Notes under the pieces: model-generated
Seen by the model: only the letters and a program-made list of their open reading frames with translations
The model's database searches: none
Told to the model about the DNA's origin: nothing
Translations under genes and position numbers: made by a program
Source of the DNA: Rattus norvegicus
Lineage: Eukaryota > Chordata > Mammalia > Rodentia > Muridae
Assembly (NCBI RefSeq): GCF_036323735.1
Contig: NC_086021.1
Location: 129,773,976 to 129,837,975, forward strand
Length of the DNA stretch: 64,000 nt
Reading direction: 5' to 3'
Shown here: piece after piece, positions 10,758-22,991 of the stretch
Numbering within the stretch: the first letter of the stretch is position 1
Layout of the letters: each line of letters begins with the position of its first letter

Positions 10758-12035
10758 ACCTGGAGCCTTCCTCTCTGCTGGCCCTCTTACATAGGGCCAG
10801 AGGGTGCTGTGCAGACTACTGAGGGAGAAAAGTCATCAGTGGTCTTACCTGGTCATCCACCTTCCCCACCATAACACAAGCCTGCCAGGCAAGAGGTGTC
10901 AAGAGGTGCACAAGCATTACAGAGTAATAACCAGTTTCTGATTCGGTTGAGGCCTGCTGCTCCCCAGGAGGCCCTTTTTTTGCCTTATATTGTAATCTTG
11001 GTCAAAATTCCATGGCTGGGAGGCCCCAGGCTCTAGGATAGAACCAAATGTTGTTATTTCCCTAAATGGTCATGTCAAATTGTCTTCTAAGTATTGATAT
11101 AGATTGTTGCCACTCATAACCTTACAGAGAAGATAGGAAGCAGCAGCCAGTGCAGAACTTCTTAGTCAAGGTATTGAGAAAAAAAGGCCTAATGAGCAGC
11201 CTCAGACAGGACATCGTTATACCTGCAGAGCTCAGGGGACATCTTGGAAGGGGAGATGGGGAGAACGGAAGAGCTGAAAAGTGGGAGGAGTGCTGTGAAA
11301 TGCTGCCTACTGGGCAGGGTGCCTATCACTCTCCTGAACTCAGAAGCCAGGGTTACCAGCAGAACATCAAACAACTCCCCTTACCTCTGACAGGCCTATT
11401 GACAGGTAGCTGTGTGTCGGATCTCCTACCCTGCCCTGCTGTGGAATCAATCAGATGAGTGAAGACCCTGCTGGGAGTTGTGAATTAATTTCTTTGGATG
11501 CTCAAGCCCTAAATCAAGTCATGAAAGGAACAGTCATGTTGTCAAATGTCAGGCTGCCTCAGGCTTGTGACCCTGCTGCCATCACCTTTAAAGTGTTGGG
11601 ATGACAGATCAGAAAGTTACCAGACAGGTAAGTGCAGTGGAGTGAGTGTCTCTTTGGGAAGTTATGAAGGCTACAAATGGAGATGGGAGTGGCCTTGCGC
11701 TGGGGCTTGCAGATGGTGGCCCTCCTGCTTTGTCTCAGGCTTCCTGTGTGTGCAAACCTGTTATATCTCTGGATGTAGGATTCTCATAGAAGGGCTCCTG
11801 TTGGAATACATAAGACTAGTCCTAATTGGCTCCATTTTAATTTCTTTAGAGCCTTCCTCAGAGGCTCTGGTTTGAAGTATGAGTTTTAGGAGTTCAACTT
11901 TTGAATTTTAGAGGAACATAACTCATTTCATACCGGGAAGTAATTATAGGCTAAGTTCTCTGGTGTTGGCAGGGCTCTGTGGTATACATGGAGTTTGTAA
12001 ACCCCTTTGATTAATAGAATCTATTTTTTCCAAGA
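10758..12035. other. Intergenic, no gene recognised
   Basis: No repeat of clear family and no exon-like structure seen. The open frames at 11150-11458 and 11546-11875 lack recognisable motifs. Confidence 0.5.
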
Positions 12036-12039
12036 TTGT

Positions 12040-12372
12040 CAATGCAGCACCATGGTTAGGAGACAATGCCCCCTAGGCCCGGGCAGTGGAACTCTTGATT
12101 CCCAGTCCGAGGTTCTGTTTGGAGAGGTTTAGGAGCTGCTGTCTTCCTTGCTAGAAGGAGGAGCATCACTGGGGACTTTGAGAGTAAAGCCTTCTCACCT
12201 CCATGGTGATGCTGAGGATGTGGTTTCTCCTTTCCCCACCATGCCTGCTTCCTACTGCCACGCCCTCCTGCCACTATTCACTCCTACTGGTTCTGAACAA
12301 CAGGCTCAGATAAAGTCTTCTGTAAGTTGTCTTGGTCATGGTGTTTTGTCACAGCATCAGAAAAGAGACTAA
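12040..12372 (+). mobile_element. LTR-like rodent medium-reiteration repeat
   Basis: Its 3' end (CTTGGTCATGGTGTTTTGTC, then CAGCATCAGAAAAGAGACTA) resembles the element at 10425-10757. More diverged and partial. Confidence 0.4.
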
Positions 12373-12404
12373 TGCTCCATTTATATGAATAAAAGATACT
12401 TAAC

Positions 12405-12573
12405 AGGGGTCCTGGCAAGATGTCTTAGTGGGAGAAAATGTTTGCCACCAACCGGTGACCTGAGTTACATACCTGGAACCCATGTAAGGTGGAAAGAGAA
12501 CAGACCAACTACAGAAAGTTATCCTCTGACCTCCAGATGGGTACTATGGCATGTACCCCACCTCAGATACCAT
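12405..12573 (+). mobile_element. B2/B3-type SINE, plus strand
   Basis: tRNA-like head (CAAGATGTCTTAGTGGGAGA), ACCTGAGTTACATACCTGGA, then CTCTGACCTCCAGATGGGTA and a transition into a CA repeat, the usual tail of B3 elements. Confidence 0.65.
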
Positions 12574-12618
<45 letters not shown>

Positions 12619-12705
12619 ATGATGGTGGTGATGACGGTGATAATGGTGATGATGGTGACGATGGTGATGATGGTAATGATGGTGACCATCATTAATAATA
12701 ACAAT
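12574..12705 (+). repeat. (CA)n followed by an imperfect (GATGGT)n array
   Basis: About 21 CA units (12574-12616) merge into TGATGG/TGACGG-type repeats to about 12690. Open frames here (poly-His/Thr or Asp-Gly-rich) are products of the repeat. Confidence 0.95.
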
Positions 12706-13349
12706 AGCAAGAACAAAAAAAAATAAACTTTGTGGAAAGAATAAATAACAGGAGCTCTACTGGTACCTTTGAGCCCATGGAGGCTGGCTTAGACAGAACT
12801 TCTATAAGTCACAAGTGTCTAGAGAGCTGTGGGACAAAGACATTGTTGTTGGTTATGGGCAGGCATCTCCAGAGATTAGAAGACTCCTGCCTAAGCTGAA
12901 AGGGCTTTTACCTGAGGGGAAGCCAAGCTTTGCACAGGCAAGAGATGTGCTCCTGTGTACAAAGCAAGAAACAACACGGCAACCCCAGTGGCAAACCAAA
13001 CAGAAGCAGAGTAATTTGGGGTAAAGAGGTGATTAGGGTGAAAGGAAAGAGCGTCAAGCTTCATCGCAAATTCCCAAGGATTCTTCCTGCCAGGCCACAG
13101 TGCAGTGTCTGCGTTATGCTGTACCCTTGTGCAGTCACACTTCACACCGTTATTTCTGGTACTTAGTTTTTTATTTAGAGGGGAAAGCATGGATACAGGT
13201 CCCCACTATCACAGGTCATGTGGTAGTGGAGAAATCATAGGAGTCCATCTCAAGAGCAAGGGATGGGCCTCACCTTGGGAAAGCCACCATCTTGATTATG
13301 GTCTTTCTGTTCCCTGGGTGGTGGGAAGTAAGTGTGCTCTTGTCTCTTA

Positions 13350-13450
13350 GATTCATTCATTCATTCATTCATTCATTCATCCATCAATCTACCTACCTAT
13401 CTGCTTATTTGTCTATCTATCTATAATCTATTTTTCTTTCTATCTAACTA
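13350..13450 (+). repeat. (ATTC)n and degenerate (TATC)n
   Basis: Eight ATTC units, then CTAT/CTAC-type repeats. Adjacent to a B1 SINE. Confidence 0.9.
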
Positions 13451-13454
13451 ACTT

Positions 13455-13615
13455 TCTGTCTATAGGAAGGCAGGATCTCTGTCTGACCAGGACCACAGTC
13501 ATACAGGGTAGCCGGAAACTCACCTGGCTGGTGTCAAACTTGGAGAAACCCATGCTGCCTTGACCTACCAAGTTGTTAGGGCTTCAGACATGCACAACAA
13601 TGACTGGACTGCTGT
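13455..13615 (-). mobile_element. Old B1 SINE, minus strand
   Basis: Reverse-B1 features: GGCAGGATCTCTGTCTGACC near the 3' part and TTAGGGCTTCAGACATGCAC near the head. Diverged. Confidence 0.5.
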
Positions 13616-13664
13616 TGTCCTTTAAATTCTTAGTTTGAGTCTCTAAATGTCATTTTAAAAATAA

Positions 13665-13757
13665 TTGTTTTATTTATTCGTGGTGCTGGAGGTCTGAAGC
13701 AGGGTCTCAGACATGCTACCCAAGTGCTCTACCACTGAGGTGTACTTGCAGCCAGCA
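13665..13757 (-). mobile_element. Old ID-like (tRNA-Ala derived) SINE
   Basis: Contains CAAGTGCTCTACCACTGAGG, the reverse complement of the tRNA-Ala-like head of ID elements, in a diverged setting. Confidence 0.5.
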
Positions 13758-13833
13758 TGGATGTTAGGGCATTAAACAAGAGGCAGGTGTCTGCCTCTGC
13801 TCAGGCTGTGGCAGCAAAACACCACAGGTGTTT

Positions 13834-13979
13834 TGTTCCCTTTGAATGCATATGCTGCCTCAGCCAAAACTCCTCTCCAAGCTTTTACTCGCTTACTCTG
13901 TCAGAAACAGATTTCCTGCAGTGAAATGAGGGTTGGAGTAAGGTAGGGCTACGAACAATGGAAGACCATGGCAAGGCAT
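13834..13979 (+). repeat. Direct repeat copy 1 (about 146 bp)
   Basis: Pairs with 14832-14975. The last 82 bp (13898-13979) are identical to 14894-14975; the 5' part differs by several substitutions. No known repeat family recognised. Confidence 0.9.
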
Positions 13980-14831
13980 GGTCCTTAACTTATTTATGTT
14001 TTATCACTTTGTTTTTATGGGTGGCTGAATATTTCACTCAGCAGCTTACAGGTGGGGAAGGGCTAAAGAGGTCAAGAGGAGCTGCTGTACGGGGCAGGAC
14101 AGATCTTTCTCCACTCAGTGCTTTGAACCACAGGTATTTGCTTTTTGGTAGTTTCTTGAGGTTGGAAGGCAAAGTGCAAGGTTCCAGGTGACTCGGTTTC
14201 TGCTGATCAGCTCTGACCCTGGCTTGCACAGTGTTCTATATCACACATCACCTCACCCTTATATGACAAAACAGACTGACAAAAGTCACATATCACTCAT
14301 ACAACAGGGTTAGCACGCCGTCTGGTATGTCCTCTCAGAAGGACACTAATCTCATCAGCTTAGGGTCCTTCCCTTAGATTAAGAGCAAAGGTGTGATTTT
14401 TACAGTCCTAGTAAAGAGTGCCTGACTTCCAAATTCCCCTATTTTACAAATTTATGGAGCTAGACAGGTGGAGGTGTTGGAGAAATAATCTTGACTGATA
14501 TATGCTACCCCATCACAGATTTCAACTGCCCCACAACCCAGGACAGAAGCCACAGAGTTACTTTCTGATCTGGAGTTATTCCGGCAAGGGCACTGACTTC
14601 TGGAGTGCAGTTTTAGTCAAGCCAGAGATGGCTGGAGGTGAAGATGAGTGTTCCAGGCCTTGCCTGGGATGCCTAGGGTCCTAGACAGTTCTTCCCAGCA
14701 TTGCATAACACAGAGAAAACTCATCATGACCAAACCGGAGAGAGGAAGTCAGAGGATGGACAGATGGACAGATGGACAAAGGCAGAGGGAACTTACCCTC
14801 TCAACACTCCTGGTTTCCCATTTATCACTGC

Positions 14832-14975
14832 TGTTCCCTTTGAATGGATACGCTGCCTCGGCCAAGACTTCTCTCTAAGCTTTTACTCACTTACTGTCAG
14901 AAACAGATTTCCTGCAGTGAAATGAGGGTTGGAGTAAGGTAGGGCTACGAACAATGGAAGACCATGGCAAGGCAT
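14832..14975 (+). repeat. Direct repeat copy 2 (about 144 bp)
   Basis: Second copy of the 13834-13979 segment, offset by about 997 bp in the same orientation. Confidence 0.9.
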
Positions 14976-15394
14976 CCTATTCTGACTTTCTCCCAGGCAG
15001 CGTTCCAGTGTTTGGTGGTAGGGTCAACAAGTTGTCAAATTGAAAAGTTCTGGAGAACCCAGAACTCACGGATGGACTCACGGATGAGATTTAAGAGCTG
15101 TTATCAACCTCTTCCCCCCATCACACAGATCTCTGTTGTTTCGTGGGAATATTAATTAGCCTGGTCTTTGTTACAAGACTGTTTGAGGAATGCTTGGCCT
15201 GAACTGGGAACACTGTGTGCTCAATCCTTATCTGTAATCAGTGCCCTCTAAGTCTCAGAAGTACCAGAGAGCATGTTTACAACCTGTTTGTTTGGACCTG
15301 TTGACTCAGTTATCCGGATGAGTATGAAAGATTCTGCTTGTTGCAGTTGGGCACAGGCCCTCCTCTCTCAAAGCTCCATCTTTGTTAATAGGGA

Positions 15395-15519
15395 GGGTGG
15401 GGAGGGGAACACCCATAAAGAAGGGGAGGGGGAGGGATTAGGGGGATGTTTGCCTGGAAACCGGGAAAGGGAATAACACTCGAAATGTAAATAAGAAACA
15501 CTCAAGTTAATAAAAAAAA
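15395..15519 (+). mobile_element. Very short L1 3' end
   Basis: Only the last about 125 bp of the L1 3' UTR plus A-tail (GAAACCGGGAAAGGGAATAA, GAAATGTAAATAAG). Flanked by the short duplication AATAGGGA at 15387-15394 and 15520-15527. Confidence 0.85.
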
Positions 15520-15529
15520 AATAGGGATT

Positions 15530-16984
15530 CGAAGGAATAGAGATGGTTACTTTGGGAAGGTTCAGCAAGACAGAACATGAATGAGACACTTTGACCTTTG
15601 CCAGGTTCTCTTGAACCTAGTTAGTGCTCCAATGAGAGTTTAATCTAAGGGAGCCTCAGAGCTCTGGGCTGGTCCCACAATGTCCCAGGGCAGCAACTCA
15701 GGCTCCAGCTTCCAGACAGGCACCACCAGCACGACAGGACATGGAGTGTTTTCCAGCAGTGTGATACCGACAGTGTATGTCTGTAGTCTAGAAGGACTGT
15801 GCAGTGCAGTATGTCCTTCTGCACTCTGTGGTGTTCTGAAGAAAAAACTGTAACAATGACAATACATGTAGGACTAGGACCTGCTGCCGAAAGAAATTTG
15901 AAATGGGAGGAATTAGAAAGCTTATTTTTAAAAGTCTGATTGGGTCAAATGAAGAAAATGTAACATTTGACTTCATAACTAGTAAGGAATAAATAGATGT
16001 TCTTTTAAAAGTATGAAATTTATAATTGTGACAGAAAGACTGAATAAGTCTAAAAGCGATTGTCAGTAAATTTGTTTTAATTAAATTAAAATGTCCCACT
16101 AATACTTCATCTATTATATAACTTCTAGAATGCAGAAGACATAAGCTATGTCTATGAATAGCTGTTTGCCTTGTGAAATGTGCAGTGTTAGCTCTGTGAG
16201 CCTTATCAGTTACAGAGAGGTCCAATTTGGATAAGAAAATGAACCCCAGACTCATCCCTTGGGAGGAGCAGCTCCCTGGAAGGCCTCTGTAGGACTGTGC
16301 TGCAAACAAAGCACTTCCTTCCTCAGAGGAAGTAGCAGATCTTCCTGAGAAGGGAGGTTTAGCAAAGAACTTGCTACCTCCAATTTGTGTTTTCCAAGTC
16401 AGACTTAATGTTCCATTCCAATTCTTCCATCAAATTCCTAGAAGGGCAGTTAGTCTTTCGAAGGATAAAAATATGACAATCCAGTTTAAGAAGCTCAGTT
16501 AGATCCTGTTCCTCCCACTGGGTGAGAATAAGACCACTATCAGACTTTTGAGCCAAATTTGAGGCAAGCATTATTTAATACTGGCCAGGATGGTGGACAC
16601 CAGCCATGTCCATAGCTGGGAACCTAGACTATGGCACCAAATTCCATTAGTGAGTTTGATACAGGCAAACCCGAAGGTAGGCACTTCTCCCCTTCATCTA
16701 ATTAGGGGCAAGCATGGATCCTGACTCACTTCCTGCCTGTATACCTCCTGCCTACTGTGTGATCAAGCACATACTGTGCAGTTGGGGCAACCAATCTTCT
16801 TTACAGAAGCGAAAACACATGGCTTGTTATGTGACTCGAACTAAAGCTCCAGCATTCTAGGACGTTATCTGCCTAGGGCAAGTGGGCCTTACTGATTAGA
16901 GACATTTCTGTTTTAGAATCTCTTAAGCATAGTAAGGTAAACAAATCATAACTTTAGCCATCATGATGGATTTCCAAATAAGTG
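15530..16984. other. Intergenic, no gene recognised
   Basis: The 173-codon minus-strand open frame (15788-16309) has no recognisable domain, is rich in low-information residues and lies in AT-rich DNA. It is treated as chance. Confidence 0.5.
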
Positions 16985-17205
16985 TATGTATGTATTGTAT
17001 GTATGTATGTATGCATGCATGCATATATGTGTGTGCATGAGAGAGAGCGTGCATCAAGTGCATGCAGGAACACATGGAGACCTGAAGAGGCAGTTGGATC
17101 TCCTGAAACTGGAGTTGCAGATAAATGTGAGCTACCGAGTTAATGTTGAGTATCAAACCCAAGTCCTCAGCAAGACCAATGTGCACTGAGCCGTCTGTCT
17201 ATGTG
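16985..17205 (-). mobile_element. B3 SINE, minus strand, with (GTAT)n edge
   Basis: GTAT/GCAT repeats (16982-17025), then GGAGTTGCAGATAAATGTGA and GTATCAAACCCAAGTCCTCA, typical of reverse B3. Confidence 0.7.
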
Positions 17206-17209
17206 CACT

Positions 17210-18385
17210 CAGACATCTCAAATTGCCCCTGCAGTTTTGATTATAGAGCTAGGTACCACATCATTGCATAAAATAGAATAAGTACCTCAATGATCTGAGC
17301 AGGAAAGTTTGTATTATACATAGAAAAAGGCTAGTAAGAGTCAGAACGAAGGAGCACAAGGGAATGGTCATTTAAAATGACTTTCCTTGTAAGTTGAGGA
17401 CCAGTAGACAGAGTAGAACAATAATGGGTTGCCTAATATATCTGAGTACTTTATGCTGTGTGCACACTGTGTGTGAGTGTGTATGTTTAAGGGTTAACCA
17501 GAGGACACCTCATTATTGTGCCAGTTGAAACTGGCCTGTTTGAGAAACTTGGCCCTTTTGTAAACTCCAAATCTTTTTTTAAAAAATTCATTCATTTACC
17601 ATTGTATGTGGGTGGTTGATTACTAAGAGTAGTCATGGCAAAGCAAGGTCTTTTTTTTTTTTTGTTTTTTAATAAAGGAAGAATAAAAATTACATTGAAA
17701 CCTTTTTTGTGAATTTCTCACTTTTAGTGTGAAGTCTGTGAGTAGGATAAACTGGATGAGTCTGCTTTTTCAGTAGGAGACCTAGGAGGGCTAGAAAGGC
17801 AAGGCCTGACTTTTCTATAGGACATGGACTGACCTGGCACTTGCAGTCATGGGGGAAGAAGCTGCATGTCTGCTGCCAGGCAACTGACCAAGCAGCAGTC
17901 AACCATCAACATCATTGGAGGTCTGAGAAAGAAATTCTGAGCAGGAAGTATAATCCAAATGGCCTCTCTATCAACTAAATTGACACAGACTTCTCTCTGG
18001 GAATCTCGATGGTTTTCTTGGGGGCAGAATTCCCAGAGCAGCAGTCAGAGGTCAGTGTGGTGTCCATCAAGATAGTCCATCACATATGGTGGTGTCAGTC
18101 TTCCGGTGCCAGAGTTAGAAGATCTGAGAGGCTTTCCTAAGGTGAAGAACTGGAGAGACTGGCCTACTGGTGGAAGCTAAAGGCGGGTAGTAGGTTCTAC
18201 AGGGTCCTGTGTGTCCATATTTTGGGCAGAGTACTGGCTGAGGGCAAGGCATGGGGCGAGTCCTTTGCCCAGTGGTTTTGCCCAACATTACCCAGCATTA
18301 CTCAGCATTACCCCAGTCCAGGTGGAATTGTCTGTGCCCCATTGTCTTCTTTGGAGGAGACCTTAGGGCTGTCTCTAGGAGCTGG
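17210..18385. other. Intergenic, no gene recognised
   Basis: Only a short T-run (17651-17662) and unassigned sequence. No exon chain or assignable repeat seen. Confidence 0.5.
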
Positions 18386-18388
18386 CAT

Positions 18389-18407
18389 TTTCTTTTCTTT
18401 TCTTTTC

Positions 18408-18470
<63 letters not shown>
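18389..18470 (+). repeat. (TTTTC)n then (TC)n microsatellite
   Basis: TTTTC units at 18389-18412 followed by about 26 TC units. Polypyrimidine on the plus strand. Ser/Leu and Arg/Glu open frames here are repeat products. Confidence 0.96.
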
Positions 18471-19024
18471 TTCTTTTTGTGTGAAAGCCTTTGAGAAAAC
18501 ATTTAAAATTCCACATTCACCAGATCTCTGAAGAGTTTGATGATCAGAATTTAATTTATTAAATATACCCGATTAAAAAAAAACTTTGTTCTTTTAGTTA
18601 TTTATTTGAGACTCATCCTGACAACATCTACAAAGACTATATAAGTGGAGGTATAAATTGGTCTCTCCTACACATTTTTCTGTAAATTATTACATTCTTA
18701 CGAATCATGATTATAAAGAGTCTTAAGCACATTAATTAATTTGATTCATTATAAAATTATCTTGAGCACTTTACCACAAGGTAGTAGCTTTTACGGAATT
18801 AGGATTTTATAGTTTTATTATAGTTTATTACTGTTAAATTTTAGTCTTAAAATTTTAAATTGAAAATTTAGTTGAAAAGTGTCTAGCAATAAAATAAATC
18901 TTTAAACCGTTACTGTAGCAGGAAATATTTAAAAAATGAACACCATCTCACAGTAGGGCCGGTGCCAGCAGGCCACCGGTGGGGTGTTCTCATCTCAGCA
19001 GACTCTCTGTGGCTCAGAGAGTCT

Positions 19025-20545
19025 GTAGTGGGAAATAAAAAAGAAATTTCCATCCCATGCTACTTCCAGCTACCATAAGCTGCCCACTTAGGTTGGACAA
19101 TTTGTTATCTACTCACAACTGTTTCTAAATAAAATATCTAGTAAGGTCCCTAGAAATTAACTCATTGCCAAGAATTTGTTATCTTGTATTGTTTAATCAT
19201 CTAAAGACAGTTTGTAATGCCATTAAGAGAGGAACTGGGACTACATTTTGTACTTTTAAATTTTTTGTATCAATAGAAGAAATTTATGTCAAAGAAAACC
19301 CTGTTTCTGCATCAAAACAATTTCTGTACCAATGTGAGAAATTCTAACTTCAACTTAGTAACAATTATAAGGATTTCCACCAAATGAGATTATGGCTGTA
19401 CAATCAATTCTAGCTAATTCTTCCCTGTTAAATTATGACTATTTCTAATTTCCCCAGAAAAACAACCTTAGAATAACCACCTCTAGCCTCCAAAAATTTA
19501 GGGAATTGAGTAGAAGACTTGATAATTTCTTCAAGCTGTACATCGGTGTTGAGATACATTTTGGGCTGGGGTGGGGAAATAGGGAAGTTGTTTGACTTTA
19601 AGAAGGCCACACCTTTCGGTCCCCAGCTCCGAAAAAAGGAAAAAAGAAAAGAAAAGAAAAAAAAAAAAAAGAAGGCCACACCAAAAATTATTGTAGTCTC
19701 TGAGTCTGTCCTGACTGGATTCAGCTGAAAGTCGCTGAGATCAGGAGTTCAAGCAGGTCAGTTCAGCATGTCTGATGATGACACTCACCAAAGATGTGCA
19801 TTTTGTAATATATAAATCTCAAAAAAGTTTTTAGTATCATCAAGAAATGTTCTGTTTGATTCTCTGGAATCTAGTTCTTCTGGGGGGTCTCCCTCTATCA
19901 AATCTGATCCATATAGCTCTGGAAGATGTCCAGAACATAATCACCTTTTCTAAAAAACAAAGACAAGCCCTTCTTTCCAAATGAGCATATCCTTTAGTCA
20001 ACAGACAAGCTTGTATCTTGTATTCTCTCCCAGAGAAATAATATAACCCCAAAACTCAAAATCACACCAATTTTGAAAATTAACAATCTAAAACAAATGA
20101 AGTAAACAAAAATACTGTATGAACCCATTCTTAGGCTTTTTCTATTCTGTCATGTCAAGAAATTAACCCAACAAAGAATCTGAGTTTCCTGCAGACTATA
20201 ATATACCATCTGTCTGTTATGCTGTCTACCTGTAGTTACAGACTTTTATTTTTCTTGTCTTAGTTCTGAACCCTGGGCAAAATTCCCCATGTGATTCAGA
20301 CAAACTTCCTATATGTCTATGCTAAAAGCAAATAGACCAGCCTTTGAACTAATCATACTCCAACCAGGCAGCTTCCATTTCCAGCTCTCTGACTCAGAGC
20401 CGTGAGCAGAAACTCTCCGGTGTTTGTTTGTTTCAAGGTACCTGTGCCTGAGTCCACGTGACTCATCCTGGTGCCACCTTTCTCTCACTTAGAAGATAAA
20501 ACTCTAACTCTTAGGCTGACAGTCTTAAGTTTCTAATGGATTCTT
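19025..20545 (-). mobile_element. Decayed ERVK-type internal region with 3' LTR remnant
   Basis: AT-rich minus-strand leader/internal sequence between the primer-binding site and an LTR remnant at about 19030-19130. No gag, pol or env frame survives, so it was probably non-autonomous or heavily deleted. A truncated ID copy sits inside it. Confidence 0.45.
19601..19682 (+). mobile_element. Extremely 5'-truncated ID element
   Basis: Only about 18 bp of the ID 3' end (CGGTCCCCAGCTCCG) plus an A/G-rich tail. It is bounded by a 14-bp duplication AAGAAGGCCACACC at 19600-19613 and 19669-19682, which marks a true retro-insertion. Confidence 0.8.
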
Positions 20546-20563
20546 GCCCCACATTGGGCGCCA
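20546..20563 (-). other. Retroviral primer-binding site, tRNA-Lys(1,2) type
   Basis: On the minus strand it reads TGGCGCCCAATGTGGGGC, one mismatch from the tRNA-Lys(1,2) primer-binding site used by many ERVK/beta-type elements. Confidence 0.75.
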
Positions 20564-20565
20564 CC

Positions 20566-21308
20566 TATAGCATTAAATTAAAAAAAAAAAGATTTTTCTA
20601 TCCCATGCCACTGCTGGTTACTCTCTGGCCCCATTGGTCTTGCTGCCTCTATGGCTAGCCCCATGTAGAGACCATAAGTGATCATAGATGTCTTGTGGAC
20701 TCTGCTCACATTTCCAGACAGACTCGGCAGACTCTCTGACCCAGAGCTCTCACATCATCTCCACCTGACTCACTAAGTTCCCTTTGCAGGTCACTGCCTC
20801 ACCAGCCCCATGCAATAACAGACCATCTCATGTTTAGCTGTCACAAATCCCTGCAACCAGGCAAAATTAAAATTCTAGAGGCTTGTAATTTATTAATCAG
20901 ATATATATGAGTAAATTCTCACCCCACAAAATGTCCACACAATAAACTCAGAGCCAATTGGTATTGATATAAACTGCCCACCTAGATAAGAAAATTTGTC
21001 TTGTAATTATCCGTCTCTTATAAGATATTCATCGCTACCTGTGACTATTTACGCCACATAGATCTGGGTTGTCCTCTTCATCATCATCCCTCTTCCTCCC
21101 TCTGTACAGAGAGAGAGTTCTATAAGAATCTCAGCCCACCTTTCTTTTTCACTGCCCAAGCACAGGCCTTGCCTTATCTTGTGCTTACCCCCACCTGCGT
21201 ATAGACATCAACCCACACATTACTATAATCCATAGGCTGACTTGGAACCTTACGAAACCATAAATATGGCCCATAGAGAGACTGACAATCTTATAGTGTA
21301 GTATTACA
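20566..21308 (-). mobile_element. ERVK-type 5' LTR (minus strand)
   Basis: On the minus strand this segment begins TGTAATACTACAC and runs into the primer-binding site at 20546-20563. Sequence near its 3' end is repeated, diverged, at about 19030-19120, as expected for paired LTRs. It has no coding capacity. Boundaries are approximate. Confidence 0.55.
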
Positions 21309-21388
21309 GAATATTACTGGTTTTTGTAGCTCAGTTTATTCAAATAGCTAAAGCCTAACAAAGACAAAGAGGCTAGACATATATCTTT

Positions 21389-22991
21389 TTTTTAAAATTT
21401 TTTCATCTTTATTAACTTGAGTATTTCTTATTTACATTTCGATTGTTATTTCCCTTCCCGGTTTCTGGGCAAGCATCCCCCTAACCACTCCCCCTTCCCT
21501 TCACTATGCGTGTTCCCCTCCCCATCCTTCCCCCACTACCTCCCTCCCCCAACAATCCCGTTCACTGGGGGTTCAGTCTTGGCAGGACCAAGGGCTTCCC
21601 CTTCCACTGGTGCTCTTACTAGGCTAGTCATTGCTATGTATGCAGTTGGAGTCCAGGGTCAGTCCATGTGTAGTCTTTGGGTAGTGGCTTAGTCCCTGGA
21701 AGCTCTGGTTGCTTGGCATTGTTGTTCATATGGGGTCTCAAGCCCCTTCAAGTTCTTTCAGTCCTTTCTCTGATTCCTTCAACTGGGGTCCTATTCTCAG
21801 TTCAGTGGTTTGCTGATGGCATTCGCCTCTGTATTTGCTGTATTATGGCTGTGTCTCTCAGGAGAGATCTACATCCAGTTCCTGTTGGCCTGCACTTCTT
21901 TGCTTCATCCATCTTGTCTAGTTTGGTGGCTGTATATGTATGGGCTACATGTGGCGTAGGCTCTGAATGGGTGTTCCTTCTGCCTCTGTTCTGAACTTTG
22001 CCTCCCTATTCCCTCCCAAGGGTATTCTTGTTCCCCTTTTAAAGAAGGAGTGAAGCATTCACATTTTGGTCATCCTTCTTGAATTTCATGTGTTCTGTGC
22101 ATCTAGGGTAATTCAAACATTTGGGCTAATATCCACTTATCATTGAGTGTGTGTTTTTCTGTGATTGGGTTACCTCAGTCAGGATGATATTTTCCAGTTC
22201 CATCCATTTGCCTATGAATTTCATAATGTCATTGTTTTTGATAGCTGAGTAATATTCCATTGTGTAGATGTACCACATTTTCTGTATCCATTCCTCTGTT
22301 GAAGGGAATCTGGGTTCTTTCCAGCTTCTGGCTATTATAAATAAGGCTGCTATGAACATATTGGAGCATGTGTCTTTGTTATATGTTGGGACATCTTTTG
22401 GGTATGTGCCCAAGAGAGGTATAGCTGGGTCCTCAGGTAGTTCAATGTCCAATTTTCTGCGGAACCTCTGGACTGATTTCCAGAATGGTTGTACCAGTCT
22501 GCAATCCCACCAACAGAGGAGAAATGTTCCTCTTTCTCCATATCCTCGCCAGCATTTGCTGTCACCTGAGTTTTTTTTTTTTTTTTTTTTTGGTTCTTTT
22601 TTTTTCCGGAGCTGGGGACCGAACCCAGGGCCTTGCGCTTCCTAGGCAAGCGCTCTACCACTGAGCTAAATCCCCAACCCCTGTCACCTGAGTTTTTGAT
22701 CTTAGCCATTCTCACTGGTGTGAGGTGAAATTACAGGGTTGTTTTGATTCGCATTTCCCTTATGACTAAAGATGTTGAACATTTCTTTAGGTGTTTCTCA
22801 GCCATTCAGCATTCCTCAGCTGTGAATTCTTTGTTTGGCTCTGAACCCCATTTTTTAATAGGGTTATTTGTCTCCCTGCAGTCTAACTTCTTGAGTTCTT
22901 TGTATATTTTGGATATAAGACCTCTATCAGTTGTAGGATTGGTAAAGATCTTTTCCAAATCTATTGGTTGTCGTTTTGTCCTAATAACAGT
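21389..22991 (-). mobile_element. 5'-truncated L1 (ORF2 C-terminus and 3' UTR), interrupted by an ID SINE
   Basis: Reverse-oriented young rat L1. The ORF2 C-terminal reading frame is visible at 22126-22452, ending KNTHSMISGY, followed by the G-rich 3' UTR. A perfect 15-bp target-site duplication TAGACATATATCTTT lies at 21374-21388 and 22992-23006. Split by the ID element at 22571-22680. Confidence 0.92.
22571..22680 (-). mobile_element. ID SINE nested in the L1
   Basis: Reverse ID: T-tail, GGAGCTGGGGACCGAACCCA, then GCGCTCTACCACTGAGCTAA and CCCCAACCC. Flanked by the duplication TGTCACCTGAGTTTTT (starting at 22560 and 22682). Intact tRNA-like head suggests a young insertion. Confidence 0.95.

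Noticed and set aside
8682..12700. CRISPR-like regular repeats
   Set aside because: Simple microsatellites with no spacers; the genome is mammalian.
15788..16309. 173-codon minus-strand open frame
   Set aside because: AT-rich, low-information composition with no motif or supporting exon structure.
21417..21994. Apparent plus-strand peptides repeated at 9854-10227 and 50201-50811
   Set aside because: They are antisense translations of the L1 3' UTR, so their similarity to each other comes from the repeat.
22592..22680. tRNA-Ala-like sequences in the ID elements
   Set aside because: SINE heads derived from tRNA-Ala/BC1 with A-tails and target-site duplications, not functional tRNA genes.
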